Source: Clostridia bacterium UC5.1-1D10
GTDB taxonomy: Bacteria; Bacillota; Clostridia; Lachnospirales; Anaerotignaceae
Length of the DNA stretch: 64,000 bases
Direction: 5' to 3'
Assembly: GCA_001304995.1 (NCBI GenBank)
Contig: BBZU01000005.1
Location: 62,001-126,000 of the forward strand
Under the pieces are notes generated by a model. The model saw only the letters and a program-made list of their open reading frames with translations. It had not been told where the DNA came from and searched no databases. A program made the position numbers and the translations under genes. Within the stretch, counting starts at the first letter, position 1. Every line of letters begins with the position of its first letter. This document shows, piece after piece, positions 43,211 through 52,970 of the stretch.

Positions 43211-46200
43211 AACCATTGGAAATTACTGTTTCCGCCTTTGGCCCTTATGCAAAAAGCGTACAGATTCCTCTTTCTAAATTGGGAGAACAGGGGATCTTCC
43301 TCATTACAGGGGATACAGGTGCCGGAAAAACAACATTGTTTGACGCCATTTGTTTTGCTCTTTTTGGAGAGGTCAGCGGCTCCAACCGAGAGGTAGATAG
43401 TTTGCGCAGTGACTTTGCTTCTCCGTCCACGAAAACATTTGTGGATTTGACTTTCTCCCATCGTGGGGAAACATATCGTATTTTGCGAAACCCTGCCTAT
43501 CTGCGTCTCAAAAAATCCGGGGAAGGCACCACAAAAGAAACAGCAGATGCTACCCTTTGGTATCCTGACGGCAATGTAGTGTCCGGCGCAGAAAAAGTGA
43601 AAAAAGCGGCAGAAACATTGCTGGGCATTGATGCAAAGCAATTCAAACAGATTGCGATGATTGCACAGGGGGAATTCTTGAAACTCCTTTATGCGGATAG
43701 TGTGGAACGCGGCGCTATTTTCCGTCGGGTATTCCACACGGATTTTTATCTGGCATTCCAGAAAAAACTGAAAGAAATTGGAAAAAGAAAACCGCTCAGC
43801 CTTTGAGGACAGCGGCAAGCGTCTTTTGACATATCTTTCCCAGTGCGGCATTGAAGAAACAGACGAAAATACACTGCTGCAAAGAGCAGAGCAGTTTTTG
43901 ACAGAAGCGGAAGGAGCTTATCAGGAAGCGGAAAAACTTTGGCTTCAGCAGGAAAAGGAAATTGCTGTAAAAGAAGAAGAGCGTTTGAAAATTGCCGCAC
44001 AGAAAGCCGATGGAGAAAATACCAATCGTCTTTTGGATGCTTGGCAGAAGCGAAAAAGCACCATGAATCTCTTAAGGAAGCAGAATCTGCACAGCTTGCG
44101 AAAAAAGAAGAACTGCAAAAACAGCGTCGTGCTGTTGACTATGTGCAGCCCAAAGCATTGGATTGGAAGCAGAAAAAAGATGCGGCGGATCGTCTGGAAT
44201 TACAGTTAAAAGAATTGCAGAATCAGGAACAAAAAGAAAAAGAAGTCCTTCAAAACACCATAGAACAGGAAACCGCACTGGAACCTTTGCGTGGACAGTT
44301 GGAAAATGATCGAGCAGAAGCGGCAAAAAAGAAGATCGCTTGAAGGATTTCGAAGCAAAAGACCGTGCAGCGAAAGAAATCAACCATCAGCAGACAGAAA
44401 TCCAAAAAACAACAGCACAAAAAGAAAAACTGGAAGCAAATAAGAAGGATTTGGAAGAACGTCTGGAAAATTTGCGCCAACAGGAAAGCCAGCTTCCTGC
44501 CATTCGGGAACGTTTGTCAGCGTTGGAACAGGCGAAAAATCGCTTGCAGGAACAGAAGGATTTGCTGAAAGAAACTGGAGATGCCATTCAGGATGGTCTG
44601 AAAGTAAAGAAAGAACTGGAAAAAATTCAATCTGATTATCAGGCAGCAAAAGAAAAATGGGAACAGGCAAAAGCGGTGGCAGATCAGGCAGAAAGAGATT
44701 ATCTGGATGCTCAGGCTGGTATTCTGGCAGAGAATCTGACAGAAGGCATGCCTTGTCCTGTCTGCGGCTCTGTGCACCATCCGGCGAAGGCGGTGCGTCC
44801 AGCCCAAGCGCCTACCCAGGCAGAGTGGAATCGCCTGCGGGAAGCAGAAAAAACAGAGCGGGAAAAAACAGAAATTCTTTCCAGAAAAAGCGGTGAACTG
44901 AAGATTTCTCTGGAACATTTCCGGGATAATGTGAGAAATGGTCTGAAAAAATTAGGGTTGGAGAAATCTGCTCAAATGCAGGAATTGGCAGTTTCTTTGC
45001 AGACAGAGGAAAGTAAGCTGAATGCAGATTTGAAAGAAACGAAAAAACAGGAAAAAGATCTGTTGGATATTCCCGATGAACTGGAAAAAGCAAAAGCGGA
45101 GCAGCAGAGCTTACAGAAATCTTTAGATACAACAGATACAATACTGCGTCAGCAGGAGAGTGCTTTGGGGCAGAAACAAGGGGAATACAGTCAGCTGAAA
45201 CAGCGCATTGGTGATGGCACTTTGGCAGAAGCCCAGGCAGAATGGAAAAAACTTTGTGATGCGATCAGGGAAAAGGAAGAAGCATTGCAGGATGCGGCAA
45301 ACAAAAAACAGCAGGCAGAAACGGCATTGGCAAGGACACAAGCCCTTTTGAAACAGACAGAACAGAATCATCAGGAAGGCTGTGAAGCTAAAGAACAGGC
45401 AAAGGATGCTTTCTTGAAAACGCTGGAAGAACAGCATTTCAAAGACAAAGCGGATTTTGCAAGTGCCCTTGTTTCCAGAGAAATTCTGGAACAGGCAGAG
45501 GAGAAAAACCGGGCATATTTTGCTGATTTGCAGACAAGTCAGCAGCAATTGGTATCCAGAGAGAAAGAAGCGGCAGGCAAAACGTATCAGGATCTGACAG
45601 AATTGGAAGAAAGAATGGAACGCCTGCGTGTAGAAAAAGGAGCCCTTCAGGAAAAAGTACAGGAGCAGAAAGCACTGTGGCAGACCCGGAAAAAAGCGGC
45701 AGAAAGCGCATGGAAGGAATTGCAGGCTTGGAAGAAAGCGGAAAAAGCATATCTGCCCATTGTGGAACTTTCTAAGACAGCCAATGGGGAATTGGCACAG
45801 AAAGACAAGATTGCCTTTGAACAGTTTGTGCAGGGATTCTATTTTGATCGGATTTTGGCGGCAGCCAACCTGCGTTTTGCGGAAATGACCAATGGACGTT
45901 ATCATTTGCGTCGTTCGGAAGTGGCAGCCAATAAACGTTCTCAGTCTGGTTTGGAATTGGAAGTCATGGACTATTTCACAGGCAAGGCAAGAGGGGTTAA
46001 GTCACTTTCCGGCGGTGAAGCTTTCAAGGCTTCTTTGAGTCTGGCACTGGGACTGTCTGATTTGATCCAGCAGACTGCTGGCGGCGTGGAAATCAAAGCC
46101 ATGTTCATTGACGAAGGTTTTGGTGCATTGGATGAAGAATCCAGAGAACAGGCGGTACGGATTTTGCAGCAGCTTTCTTATGGAGATCGTATGGTGGGTA

Positions 46201-46295
46201 TCATTTCCCATGTAACGGAACTGAAGGAAAGCATTGAAAAGAAACTGATCGTGAAAAAGAGCAGCACTGGCAGCACCGTTTTTTTGGAAGTATAA
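43207..46295 (+). CDS. sbcC: Exonuclease SbcC (Rad50-type; three apparent frameshifts)
   Basis: SbcC is the SMC-like ATPase partner of SbcD. Walker A GDTGAGKTT is near residue 35, the zinc-hook CPVC near 517 between long coiled coils, and Walker B MFIDEGFGALDEES near 966. The frame breaks three times, all within the first coiled coil: G-G at 43780-43781 (one too many), A-A at 44048-44049 (one too few) and six A at 44325-44330 (one too few). Correcting all three gives 1029 residues, the normal length. Three independent lesions at short runs point to sequence error. Confidence 0.93.
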
Positions 46296-46301
46296 AAAAA
46301 G

Positions 46302-46333
46302 AGGCTGGAATCTGAAAGGATTCCAGCCTTTTT
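46302..46333. terminator. Bidirectional terminator
   Basis: AGGCTGGAATC (46302-46312) pairs with GATTCCAGCCT (46319-46329), flanked by an A run and a T run, serving sbcC and the convergent HD gene. Confidence 0.88.
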
Positions 46334-46338
46334 ATGTT

Positions 46339-46899
46339 TTAGTAATTGGGATTGGATTTCATTGCCTGCAAAGTACGGTTCAGCAGATCGTCCAGTTCCC
46401 AGCCAAGCTGTTCTGCACCACGGCGGATGATGTCACGGTCACAGCCGGCAGCAAAGGATTTGTCTTTGAATTTCTTTTTCAGGGATTTCAATTCCATGTC
46501 CTGTACGCTCTTGGAAGGACGCATCAATGCAGCAGCGCCGATAAGCCCTGTCAGTTCGTCTGTGGCAAAGAGCACTTTTTCCATTTCGTGAACAGGTTCT
46601 ACATCGGAACAGATGCCATAACCATGGCTGGCAACAGCGTGGATGAGTTTTTCATCCAGATCCAGGTCTTTCATGATTTCCTGGCATTTAATACAGTGCT
46701 GTTCGGGATAAAGTTCGAAATCCAGGTCGTGGAGCAGACCTACCATACCCCAGAATTCTACATCATCGCCATAGCCAAGTTCCTGTGCAAAATAGCGCAT
46801 AACACATTCTACGGTTTCACCGTGCTGAATGTGGAAAGGTTCTTTGTTATATTCTTTCAATAATGCAAATGCTTCATCTCTTGTCAGTTCTTTTGCCAT
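46339..46899 (-). CDS. HD-domain hydrolase-like protein
   Basis: The 186-residue protein is an HD-superfamily member; the metal-binding pair is in GLLHDLDFELYPEQH, with an upstream histidine in HIQHGETV and a later one in AVASHGYG. HD proteins are phosphohydrolases or phosphodiesterases acting on nucleotides. Substrate is unknown. ATG 46899 follows AAAGAGGGA on the minus strand. It converges on sbcC and is divergent from luxS. Confidence 0.85.
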   Translation of the reverse strand: MAKELTRDEAFALLKEYNKEPFHIQHGETVECVMRYFAQELGYGDDVEFWGMVGLLHDLDFELYPEQHCIKCQEIMKDLDLDEKLIHAVASHGYGICSDVEPVHEMEKVLFATDELTGLIGAAALMRPSKSVQDMELKSLKKKFKDKSFAAGCDRDIIRRGAEQLGWELDDLLNRTLQAMKSNPNY

Positions 46900-46993
46900 A
46901 ATCGTTCCCTCTTTCCTTGGTGGTGTTTCTATTTTTATACATTATAACGGTTTGTGGTATAAAAAGCAATGGTTTTTCCAAAGGCGCGCGCTA

Positions 46994-47022
46994 TTGCTTT
47001 TTCTGTCAAAAAAAGATACAAT
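46994..47022 (+). promoter_or_regulatory. luxS promoter
   Basis: TTGCTT (46994-46999) and TACAAT (47017-47022) are 17 bases apart. Confidence 0.65.
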
Positions 47023-47059
47023 AGGGAAACAGAACAGAGAACAGAAAGAGAGGATCATT

Positions 47060-47543
47060 ATGGACGTTACAAGTTTTGGCATTGACCATAATCGTTTGTT
47101 GAGAGGGATTTATGTTTCCAGAAAAGACACAGTGGGTGATGGCGTACTGACCACATTCGATGTGAGAATGAAAGAACCTAACCGTGAAATGGTCATGGAT
47201 ACTTCCGTGATGCATACCATTGAACATCTGATGGCAACATTTTTCCGCGGACATGACCAGTGGGCAGATCAGACCATCTATGTAGCCCATGGGATGCCGT
47301 ACAGGGATGTATGTCATTTTCAAAGGCGATCTGGAATCCAAAGATGTTGCGCCGATTATGGCAGACGCATACCGCTATATGGCTGAATTTACAGGAGAAA
47401 TTCCTGCGGCAAAAGCGGAAATGTGCGGCAATTATCTGGATCATAATCTGGAAATCACAAAAATTGAATGCAGAAAGTTCCTGGAAGAAGTACTGGAACA
47501 GATCAAAGAAGAAAACATGGTTTATCCCAGACAGCAGGGATAA
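47060..47543 (+). CDS. luxS: S-ribosylhomocysteine lyase LuxS (apparent frameshift)
   Basis: LuxS cleaves S-ribosylhomocysteine to homocysteine and the precursor of autoinducer-2, completing the activated methyl cycle. The metal-binding histidines are in MHTIEHLMATF and the catalytic cysteine in GCRTGMYVIF. Between GVTIYVA-side and GMP-side text the frame shifts at 47284-47288: two bases appear lost (one G and one C), and restoring them gives YVGPMGCRTG and 161 residues. ATG 47060 follows AGAGAGG. No partner methyl-cycle gene is adjacent. Confidence 0.93.
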
Positions 47544-47548
47544 CAAGG

Positions 47549-47586
47549 AAAAAAGCCGTCAAACCGAGAGGTTTGGCGGCTTTTTG
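47549..47586. terminator. Bidirectional terminator
   Basis: AAAAGCCGTCAAACC pairs with GGTTTGGCGGCTTTT around GAGA, with A and T runs on the two sides, serving luxS and the convergent cysteine-rich protein gene. Confidence 0.85.
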
Positions 47587-47629
47587 TTATGATATCAACG
47601 AGGAGGAGGTTTTATTGTGTGGATGTGTG

Positions 47630-48802
47630 TTATCTTCTGCGGCAGTTATTGTTGTTGCCGCAAGAGTTGGAGCCGCAGCTGTTGCCGCAGGAGTTAGAAC
47701 CGCAGCTGTTGCCGCAGGAGTTAGAACCGCAGCTGTTGCCGCAGGAGTTAGAACCGCAGCTGTTGCCGCAGGAATTGGAGCCACAGCTGTTGCCGCAGGA
47801 ATTACCGCAGCCACTGCGGGAGTTGGAGCCACAGCCGGAATCACAGCTGTCATTGCAGCTGCATTCTTCACGACAGCCTGCGGAACCGTATGTGTCACCG
47901 AAACCGCAGCAGGAGCGGGGCTGCGTGGAAGGAGAGAACAGATCCAGAGGGAAAGGTACCCGGTCGAAGTTGCGGCAAGGATCTACATCTCCGTTTGTGG
48001 AAATGCTGCAAGGTTCAGGTACGCAGTTGCCAAAGCTGTGTACCAGCATATTTACGGTACGGAACAGTTTGACAATGGTGAACAGACCCAGTGTGACATT
48101 AACGGCAATGGGTGCGCCCATGGAAGCGTCGCCATTGTCACAGCCGCAGTTGTTGCATCCACAGTTGTTGGAACCACAGTTGCTGCATCCACAGTTATTG
48201 CATCCGCAGTTATTGCAGCAGTTGCAGCTGCATCCACAGCCGGGGTATTTCAATTCTGCTGCCAGACCAACGGCTTTCCCTTCTGCTGTAACGAAAGGCC
48301 CGCCGTGGGAATTGCCGCAGCAGTCAAACAGATCGGATACTGTGGTCACGTCAGATTCTGTGGAACCAAACAGTGTTACTTTCAGTGTGTAGGAGCTGGT
48401 AGCATCTGTGCAGCCGATGGGGCAGCCGTCTGCTCTGCGGAATTCCAGTGTGTAGTCAAATACATACCGCAGTTCCAGATCCCAGCAGCCTTCCCGGAAA
48501 GTGTTGGGGCATTTGCGCAGAATATCGATTCTGCTCAGTTCCGGATTGTGCATGGTAACAGTTGCTGCATTGACAGGGGGGATGATGATGTCGCCGTCGC
48601 ACATCATGTCGTTGCAGCCATTCATACCGCCGCATACGCTTCTGGCGGGGCCCAGAATGTCAGGACTCAGACATTTCTGAATTCTGCACTGGTCAAAGAT
48701 TTTCTGTGCGATGATGCAGGCTTCGCTCTGGTTGTTATTGTTGTTGCAGCCGCAGCATCTTGCGGTGATTTCCGCATTGTTTTCAAATTCAAAAGCTCCC
48801 AT
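47630..48802 (-). CDS. Cysteine-rich repeat protein, probable spore coat/exosporium component
   Basis: The 390-residue protein contains about 52 cysteines (13 percent). Layout: an N-terminal segment with AQKIFDQCRIQKCLSPDILG (27-50); a beta-rich part with DLELRYVFDYTLEFRRADG; a central cluster of C-N-N-C-G-C repeats (about 190-220); a hydrophobic stretch APIAVNVTLGLFTIVKLF; and a C-terminal array of nine-residue repeats CGNSCGSNS ending in RRR. The architecture recalls the C. difficile exosporium protein CdeC, whose IFD segment is similar. ATG 48802 follows AAAGGAGG and a sigma-K-like promoter is upstream. Function as a cross-linked spore surface protein is inference. Confidence 0.75.
   Translation of the reverse strand: MGAFEFENNAEITARCCGCNNNNNQSEACIIAQKIFDQCRIQKCLSPDILGPARSVCGGMNGCNDMMCDGDIIIPPVNAATVTMHNPELSRIDILRKCPNTFREGCWDLELRYVFDYTLEFRRADGCPIGCTDATSSYTLKVTLFGSTESDVTTVSDLFDCCGNSHGGPFVTAEGKAVGLAAELKYPGCGCSCNCCNNCGCNNCGCSNCGSNNCGCNNCGCDNGDASMGAPIAVNVTLGLFTIVKLFRTVNMLVHSFGNCVPEPCSISTNGDVDPCRNFDRVPFPLDLFSPSTQPRSCCGFGDTYGSAGCREECSCNDSCDSGCGSNSRSGCGNSCGNSCGSNSCGNSCGSNSCGNSCGSNSCGNSCGSNSCGNSCGSNSCGNNNNCRRR
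47654..47803. repeat. 27-bp tandem repeat array within cysteine-rich gene
   Basis: Five full units and part of a sixth begin with GTTGCCGCAG at 47654, 47681, 47708, 47735, 47762 and 47789. Units 2-4 are identical; outer units differ at a few bases. Each encodes nine residues. Copy number may vary between strains or be collapsed in the assembly. Confidence 0.9.
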
Positions 48803-48841
48803 AAGACAGCCTCCTTTGGATATTGTGATTGGATTCTTTTA

Positions 48842-48868
48842 TATACTATGTGGCTGTGTGAAATGGGT
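48842..48868 (-). promoter_or_regulatory. Possible sigma-K promoter of the cysteine-rich gene
   Basis: On the minus strand CATAGTATA (48850-48842) matches the sigma-K -10 pattern CATANNNTA, and GCACC ends about 15-16 bases upstream, fitting the loose AC-type -35. This would mean late mother-cell expression. No better sigma-A pair was seen. Confidence 0.4.
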
Positions 48869-49036
48869 GCATTTGACAGGAATAAAAAATATGTCGTAGA
48901 AAAACATTTGTATTTGCACTGTGGATTTGGTGAGTTTTTTTGTAAAAAAGGTGTTATAATAATCGCAAGCTCATAGGAAAAGGAGCTTTACATCTGAAAA
49001 CGACAAAAATCAGCACATTCCAAGGAGGAGATGACG

Positions 49037-50275
49037 ATGTTAGACTTTAGCGAGATTAGAAAAATTGATGGTGCAGTGGCAGATGCCATTGTTGCGGAAC
49101 TGGAAAGACAACAACATAATATTGAACTCATTGCTTCTGAAAATATTGTTTCTAAAGCGGTAATGTATACAATGGGAACCCCTTTGACAAATAAATACGC
49201 AGAGGGCTATCCTGCAAAACGCTACTATGGCGGATGTGAAAAAGTGGATATCGTAGAAAATCTGGCAAAAGAGCGTGCAAAAGAGCTTTTTGGCTGCGAC
49301 CATGTAAATGTACAGCCTCACAGCGGCTCTCAGGCAAACCAGGCAGTGTACTTTGCCATGCTGGAACCAGGGGATACGGTTATGGGTATGAATCTGGATC
49401 ATGGTGGTCATCTGACTCATGGCAGTCCTGTAAATATGTCCGGCAAATACTTCAATTTTGTGCCTTATGGTGTGAACCATGAAGGGTATATTGATTATGA
49501 AGCTTTCCGTAAAAAGGCATTGGAAGTGAAACCCAAAATGATCGTGGCAGGTGCCAGTGCCTATGCCAGAACCATTGACTTCAAATATATGAGTGATGTG
49601 GCAAAAGAAGTGGGTGCATATTTTATGGTAGATATTGCCCACATTGCAGGTTTGGTTGCGGCTGGATACCATCCTTCTCCTGTGCCTTATGCGGATTTTG
49701 TGACCACAACTACGCATAAGACACTGCGTGGCCCTAGAGGAGGTATGATTATGTGCAAAGCAGAGTATGCCCAGAAAATCGACAAGGCCATTTTCCCCGG
49801 TATTCAGGGTGGCCCTTTGATGCACATTATCGCGTCTAAAGCAGTTTGCTTCCAGGAAGCATTGCAGCCTGCTTACAAAGAATATATTGGACAGGTTGTG
49901 AAAAACGCAAAAGCTATGGCGGCAGCATTGCAGAAACATGGTGTAGACTTGGTTTCCGGCGGAACGGACAACCATTTGATGCTGTTGGATCTGCGTTCTT
50001 TGAATATTACAGGTAAGGATGCGGAAAAAGTGCTGGATGCAGTGGCAATCACAGTCAACAAGAATACCATTCCCGATGATCCTCAGTCTCCTTTCGTTAC
50101 AAGCGGTATCCGTGTTGGCACACCTGCGGTAACTTCCCGCGGCATGAAAGAAGCGGAAATGGAAGAAATTGCGGAAATCATGGAAATGGTACTGAAAGAT
50201 TACGAAGGTACCAAAGAAGAAGCAGCAAAGAGAGTACGGGCACTGACTGACCGTTTCCCCATTTATGAAGATTAA
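49037..50275 (+). CDS. glyA: Serine hydroxymethyltransferase
   Basis: This PLP enzyme interconverts serine and glycine with THF, supplying one-carbon units. The PLP lysine is in [11 protein letters not shown] (near residue 226), and [14 protein letters not shown] and the [12 protein letters not shown] loop are conserved. The 412 residues are full length. ATG 49037 is eight bases after AAGGAGG; ATG 49031 is too close. A TATAAT at about 48955 may be its -10 box, with a weak -35. It ties to the folate and serine genes at 4-9 kb. Confidence 0.97.
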   Translation: MLDFSEIRKIDGAVADAIVAELERQQHNIELIASENIVSKAVMYTMGTPLTNKYAEGYPAKRYYGGCEKVDIVENLAKERAKELFGCDHVNVQPHSGSQANQAVYFAMLEPGDTVMGMNLDHGGHLTHGSPVNMSGKYFNFVPYGVNHEGYIDYEAFRKKALEVKPKMIVAGASAYARTIDFKYMSDVAKEVGAYFMVDIAHIAGLVAAGYHPSPVPYADFVTTTTHKTLRGPRGGMIMCKAEYAQKIDKAIFPGIQGGPLMHIIASKAVCFQEALQPAYKEYIGQVVKNAKAMAAALQKHGVDLVSGGTDNHLMLLDLRSLNITGKDAEKVLDAVAITVNKNTIPDDPQSPFVTSGIRVGTPAVTSRGMKEAEMEEIAEIMEMVLKDYEGTKEEAAKRVRALTDRFPIYED

Positions 50276-50312
50276 GCAGTGAAACGTATTTTTATGGTAT
50301 TTTGAACATAAA

Positions 50313-50355
50313 AAAGGTGAAACTTCTTTATATAAGAAGTTTCACCTTTCTTTGT
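50313..50355. terminator. Bidirectional terminator
   Basis: AAAGGTGAAACTTCTT (50313-50328) pairs perfectly with AAGAAGTTTCACCTTT (50334-50349). It separates glyA from the convergent TIM-barrel gene. Confidence 0.88.
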
Positions 50356-51054
50356 TTATTCGTTTGTCTGTTCTTTTGTTCTGGATTCGTGTTCGGAACG
50401 ATATCTGGACATCAAACCGTGGAACAGATCCATTGCGGTAGGCGGTGTGAAGCTGATGGCATTTGCGCCCGCTTCAATGGTGCGTTTGATACTTTCTCTG
50501 GTAGGGCCGCCTGTGGCAATAATCGGAATTTCAGGATATTTTGCCCGAATTTTCGCAACCACTTCCGGTGTTTTTCCGGCGGCGGAAATATTCAGGATAC
50601 CTGCACCGGCTGCGATTCTGGCGTCGATGTCAGTATTTTCGTCCAGAACTGTGATGACAACAGGAATATCAACGATTTTGCTGATTTCATGAATCACTTC
50701 ATTGGTGGTGGGCGCATTTACAACAACGGCCATAGCACCAAGAGCTTCCGCGTCTTTTGCCAGCATCACAACACGGGGGCCAGTGGTAGTGCCGCCGCCT
50801 ACGCCTGCAAAAACAGGAATGCTGGACGCGGTGATGATTGAATTGGTAATGACCTGCTGAGGCGTAAAGGGATATACCGCCAAAACAGCGTCAGCGTTAC
50901 AGTTACGGATGATGGCAATATCCGTAGAAAAGACAAGGGATTTGATACGTCTGCCCCAAATAACAATGCCGCTGGCTGCCCAGATTTCTTCCGGCATGGT
51001 AACGATATGCTTCCGCAGTCTGGTATCAATGCGAGGTGGTTTTTTTTCTGCCAA
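50356..51054 (-). CDS. TIM-barrel protein of unknown substrate
   Basis: The 232-residue protein shows alternating strands and helices of a beta/alpha barrel, with phosphate-binding-like glycine ends: PVFAGVGGGTTTGPRVV, then IPIIATGGPTRESIKRTIEA and NAISFTPPTAMDL. It resembles flavin-independent aldolase or epimerase-type barrels, and is not recognisable as a known enzyme. I start at TTG 51054, eight bases after AAAGGAG; the frame is open to ATG 51087, which overlaps that site. It is monocistronic and convergent to glyA. Confidence 0.6.
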   Translation of the reverse strand: MAEKKPPRIDTRLRKHIVTMPEEIWAASGIVIWGRRIKSLVFSTDIAIIRNCNADAVLAVYPFTPQQVITNSIITASSIPVFAGVGGGTTTGPRVVMLAKDAEALGAMAVVVNAPTTNEVIHEISKIVDIPVVITVLDENTDIDARIAAGAGILNISAAGKTPEVVAKIRAKYPEIPIIATGGPTRESIKRTIEAGANAISFTPPTAMDLFHGLMSRYRSEHESRTKEQTNE

Positions 51055-51210
51055 TTCACTCACTCCTTTATATCTGTTCAGTTTCAAAGTGTTTACATAA
51101 GAATTACAGTAACAGAATATAACGATTTTTTTGTTTGTTCAAGCGTGGGCAAATGGGAGAAATGTTCTTCTTGGAAGCGGCATGGGACTGGGGTGGGGGG
51201 AGGAAAAAAC

Positions 51211-51239
51211 TTGACATACAGGGGGTTTCGGGATAAACT
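51211..51239 (+). promoter_or_regulatory. Promoter of the CBS-domain gene
   Basis: TTGACA (51211-51216) and TAAACT (51234-51239) are 17 bases apart. Confidence 0.75.
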
Positions 51240-51286
51240 TTGAAGTGTAAATATGTAAACTTTGATATTTTGGAGGGAGATTATTT

Positions 51287-52207
51287 TTGGAAACCATAAT
51301 TGGTCTAGGCGTTTCCGTTGTATTGAATATCGTGCTGATTGTGAAGATCATGCTTTTGCAGAAAAAACATGCACAGCACACGGTAACAGAAGAAGGCATT
51401 CGCCAGATGGTAGACGCAGGCGGTGACAATGGCTCAATTGATGAATCAGAAAAAGAAATGATCAACAATATTTTTGAGCTGAGCAATACTTCTGTGGAAG
51501 AAATCGCCACACATCGTACAGATATTGTTGCGGTGCCTCTGGAAGCCACACTGGCAGAAATCAAGGAAGTGCTGATGGAGGAAAAGTATTCCCGTATTGT
51601 GGTCTATGAAGACAGTATCGACAATATTGTAGGCGTATTCCATGTGAAGGATCTGGTTAAGTATATTCTGACCGATTCTACCAGAATGGAGGAAGGCAAT
51701 TTCCATCTGGAGGACATCATGATGCAGCCCTATTTTGTGCCTTTTTCTAAAAAAACGGACGAGCTCATTGAGGAAATGCAGCGGGAAAAAGTACACATGG
51801 CAATTGTTATCGATGAATACGGCGGTACATCCGGTATCGTTACCATGGAAGACGTCATGGAAGAAATTGTCGGGAATATCTTTGACGAATACGATCTGGA
51901 AGAAGAGGAAGACATTTGTCCCATTGATGAGAATAGCTATTCCATCAGCGGTAAGGCGGATCTGCAGGATGTTGCAGAACAGCTTGGCATCGTCTTTGAA
52001 GATGACGAGGATTATGACACATTAGGCGGTTATCTGATCGGTCGTCTGGGCAGAATTCCGGAAGATGATGAAATGCCGGAAATCGCTGTGGGCGGCTGGC
52101 TGTTCCAAATCAAACAGTTTGAAGAAAAACGCATTGAAAAAGTTTATGCTTTGCGGCAGCCGGAAGCCTTGGAAGAGGCAGAAGATGTCACAGAGGATGA
52201 AGGATAA
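51287..52207 (+). CDS. CBS/CorC-HlyC domain protein with single membrane anchor
   Basis: The 306-residue protein has one N-terminal membrane helix (LGVSVVLNIVLIVKIMLL), a CBS pair (about 70-190, with VVYEDSIDNIVGVFHVKDLV and VIDEYGGTSGIVTMEDVMEE) and a C-terminal CorC/HlyC transporter-associated domain. Relatives such as TlyC or YhdP types carry a large DUF21 membrane domain before the CBS pair, involved in magnesium or cobalt export; that domain is missing here. The start is TTG 51287 after GGAGGGAG. Ferritin follows 23 bases later. Confidence 0.86.
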   Translation: METIIGLGVSVVLNIVLIVKIMLLQKKHAQHTVTEEGIRQMVDAGGDNGSIDESEKEMINNIFELSNTSVEEIATHRTDIVAVPLEATLAEIKEVLMEEKYSRIVVYEDSIDNIVGVFHVKDLVKYILTDSTRMEEGNFHLEDIMMQPYFVPFSKKTDELIEEMQREKVHMAIVIDEYGGTSGIVTMEDVMEEIVGNIFDEYDLEEEEDICPIDENSYSISGKADLQDVAEQLGIVFEDDEDYDTLGGYLIGRLGRIPEDDEMPEIAVGGWLFQIKQFEEKRIEKVYALRQPEALEEAEDVTEDEG

Positions 52208-52230
52208 GAATATCAAGGAGGAAAAGGATT

Positions 52231-52743
52231 ATGTTAAATGAAAAAGTAGCGCGGCTGATCAATGAACAGGTAAACAAGGAATTCTATTCCGCATATCTGT
52301 ATCTGGATTTTGCGAACTATTATGCATCTAAAGGTCTGGCAGGTTTTGCAAACTGGTATAAAATCCAGGCACAGGAAGAACGCGATCACGCTCTGCTGTT
52401 CTATCAGTACCTGCATAACAACAACGCAACTGTTACACTGGAAGCCATCGGCAAACCCGATGTACCTCTGAACAGCCTGATGGATCCTCTGAAAGCTGGT
52501 CTGGAACATGAAGTATATGTAACAGGTCTGATCCATAACATCTATGCAGCTGCACAGGAAGTAAACGACTTCCGCACCATGCAGTTCCTGGATTGGTTCG
52601 TAAAAGAACAGGGCGAAGAAGAAACAAACGCCAACGACCTGATCACAAAAATGGAACTGTTCGGCACAGACCCCAAAGCTCTGTATCTGCTGGATTCCGA
52701 AATGGCAGCAAGAGTTTATGTAGCGCCCAGCTTGACACTGTAA
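52231..52743 (+). CDS. ftnA: Ferritin
   Basis: The 170-residue four-helix protein is a bacterial non-heme ferritin that oxidises and stores iron in a 24-subunit shell. The ferroxidase ligands are visible in NKEFYSAYLYLDFANYY, QAQEERDHALLFYQYL and FVKEQGEEETNANDL. ATG 52231 follows AAGGAGG. Codon use is strongly biased, indicating high expression. It is probably co-transcribed with the CBS protein and ends at a strong terminator. No Fur or PerR box was noticed. Confidence 0.97.
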   Translation: MLNEKVARLINEQVNKEFYSAYLYLDFANYYASKGLAGFANWYKIQAQEERDHALLFYQYLHNNNATVTLEAIGKPDVPLNSLMDPLKAGLEHEVYVTGLIHNIYAAAQEVNDFRTMQFLDWFVKEQGEEETNANDLITKMELFGTDPKALYLLDSEMAARVYVAPSLTL

Positions 52744-52794
52744 TTTTCAGCGAAAAAGAGAAAGTCTCATTAAGGGCTGCTTTATAAAGAAACA

Positions 52795-52846
52795 AAGCTG
52801 GCTGAAATTCTTCCAATATATAGGATTTCAGCCAGCTTATTTTTAT
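52795..52846 (+). terminator. Intrinsic terminator after ferritin
   Basis: AAGCTGGCTGAAAT (52795-52808) pairs with ATTTCAGCCAGCTT (52825-52838), then ATTTTTAT. Confidence 0.88.
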
Positions 52847-52911
52847 AGGATTGTTTTCTTCTGAAGAAAGCGGTTTTGTCTTTTTTTCTGTACATATTTC
52901 CGCTTTCTCTC

Positions 52912-52940
52912 TTGTTCCCCATTTTGATTTGCGGTATACT
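52912..52940 (+). promoter_or_regulatory. Promoter of third AEC gene
   Basis: TTGTTC (52912-52917) and TATACT (52935-52940) are 17 bases apart. Confidence 0.65.
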
Positions 52941-52970
52941 GAGGTCAATAGGGAAAAAGGGGGAAGGATT

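Noticed and set aside
43207-46295. Four separate small genes in the sbcC region
   Set aside because: The pieces join into one continuous SbcC with the right length and motif order after three one-base corrections.
47654-47803. Short tandem repeats as a CRISPR array
   Set aside because: Units follow each other without spacers, keep the reading frame and encode CGNSCGSNS; no cas genes are present.
47468-48976. Long plus-strand frames opposite the cysteine-rich gene
   Set aside because: They read the repeats in antisense as alanine/valine or proline-rich text, have no ribosome site and exist only because the repeat lacks stops on both strands.
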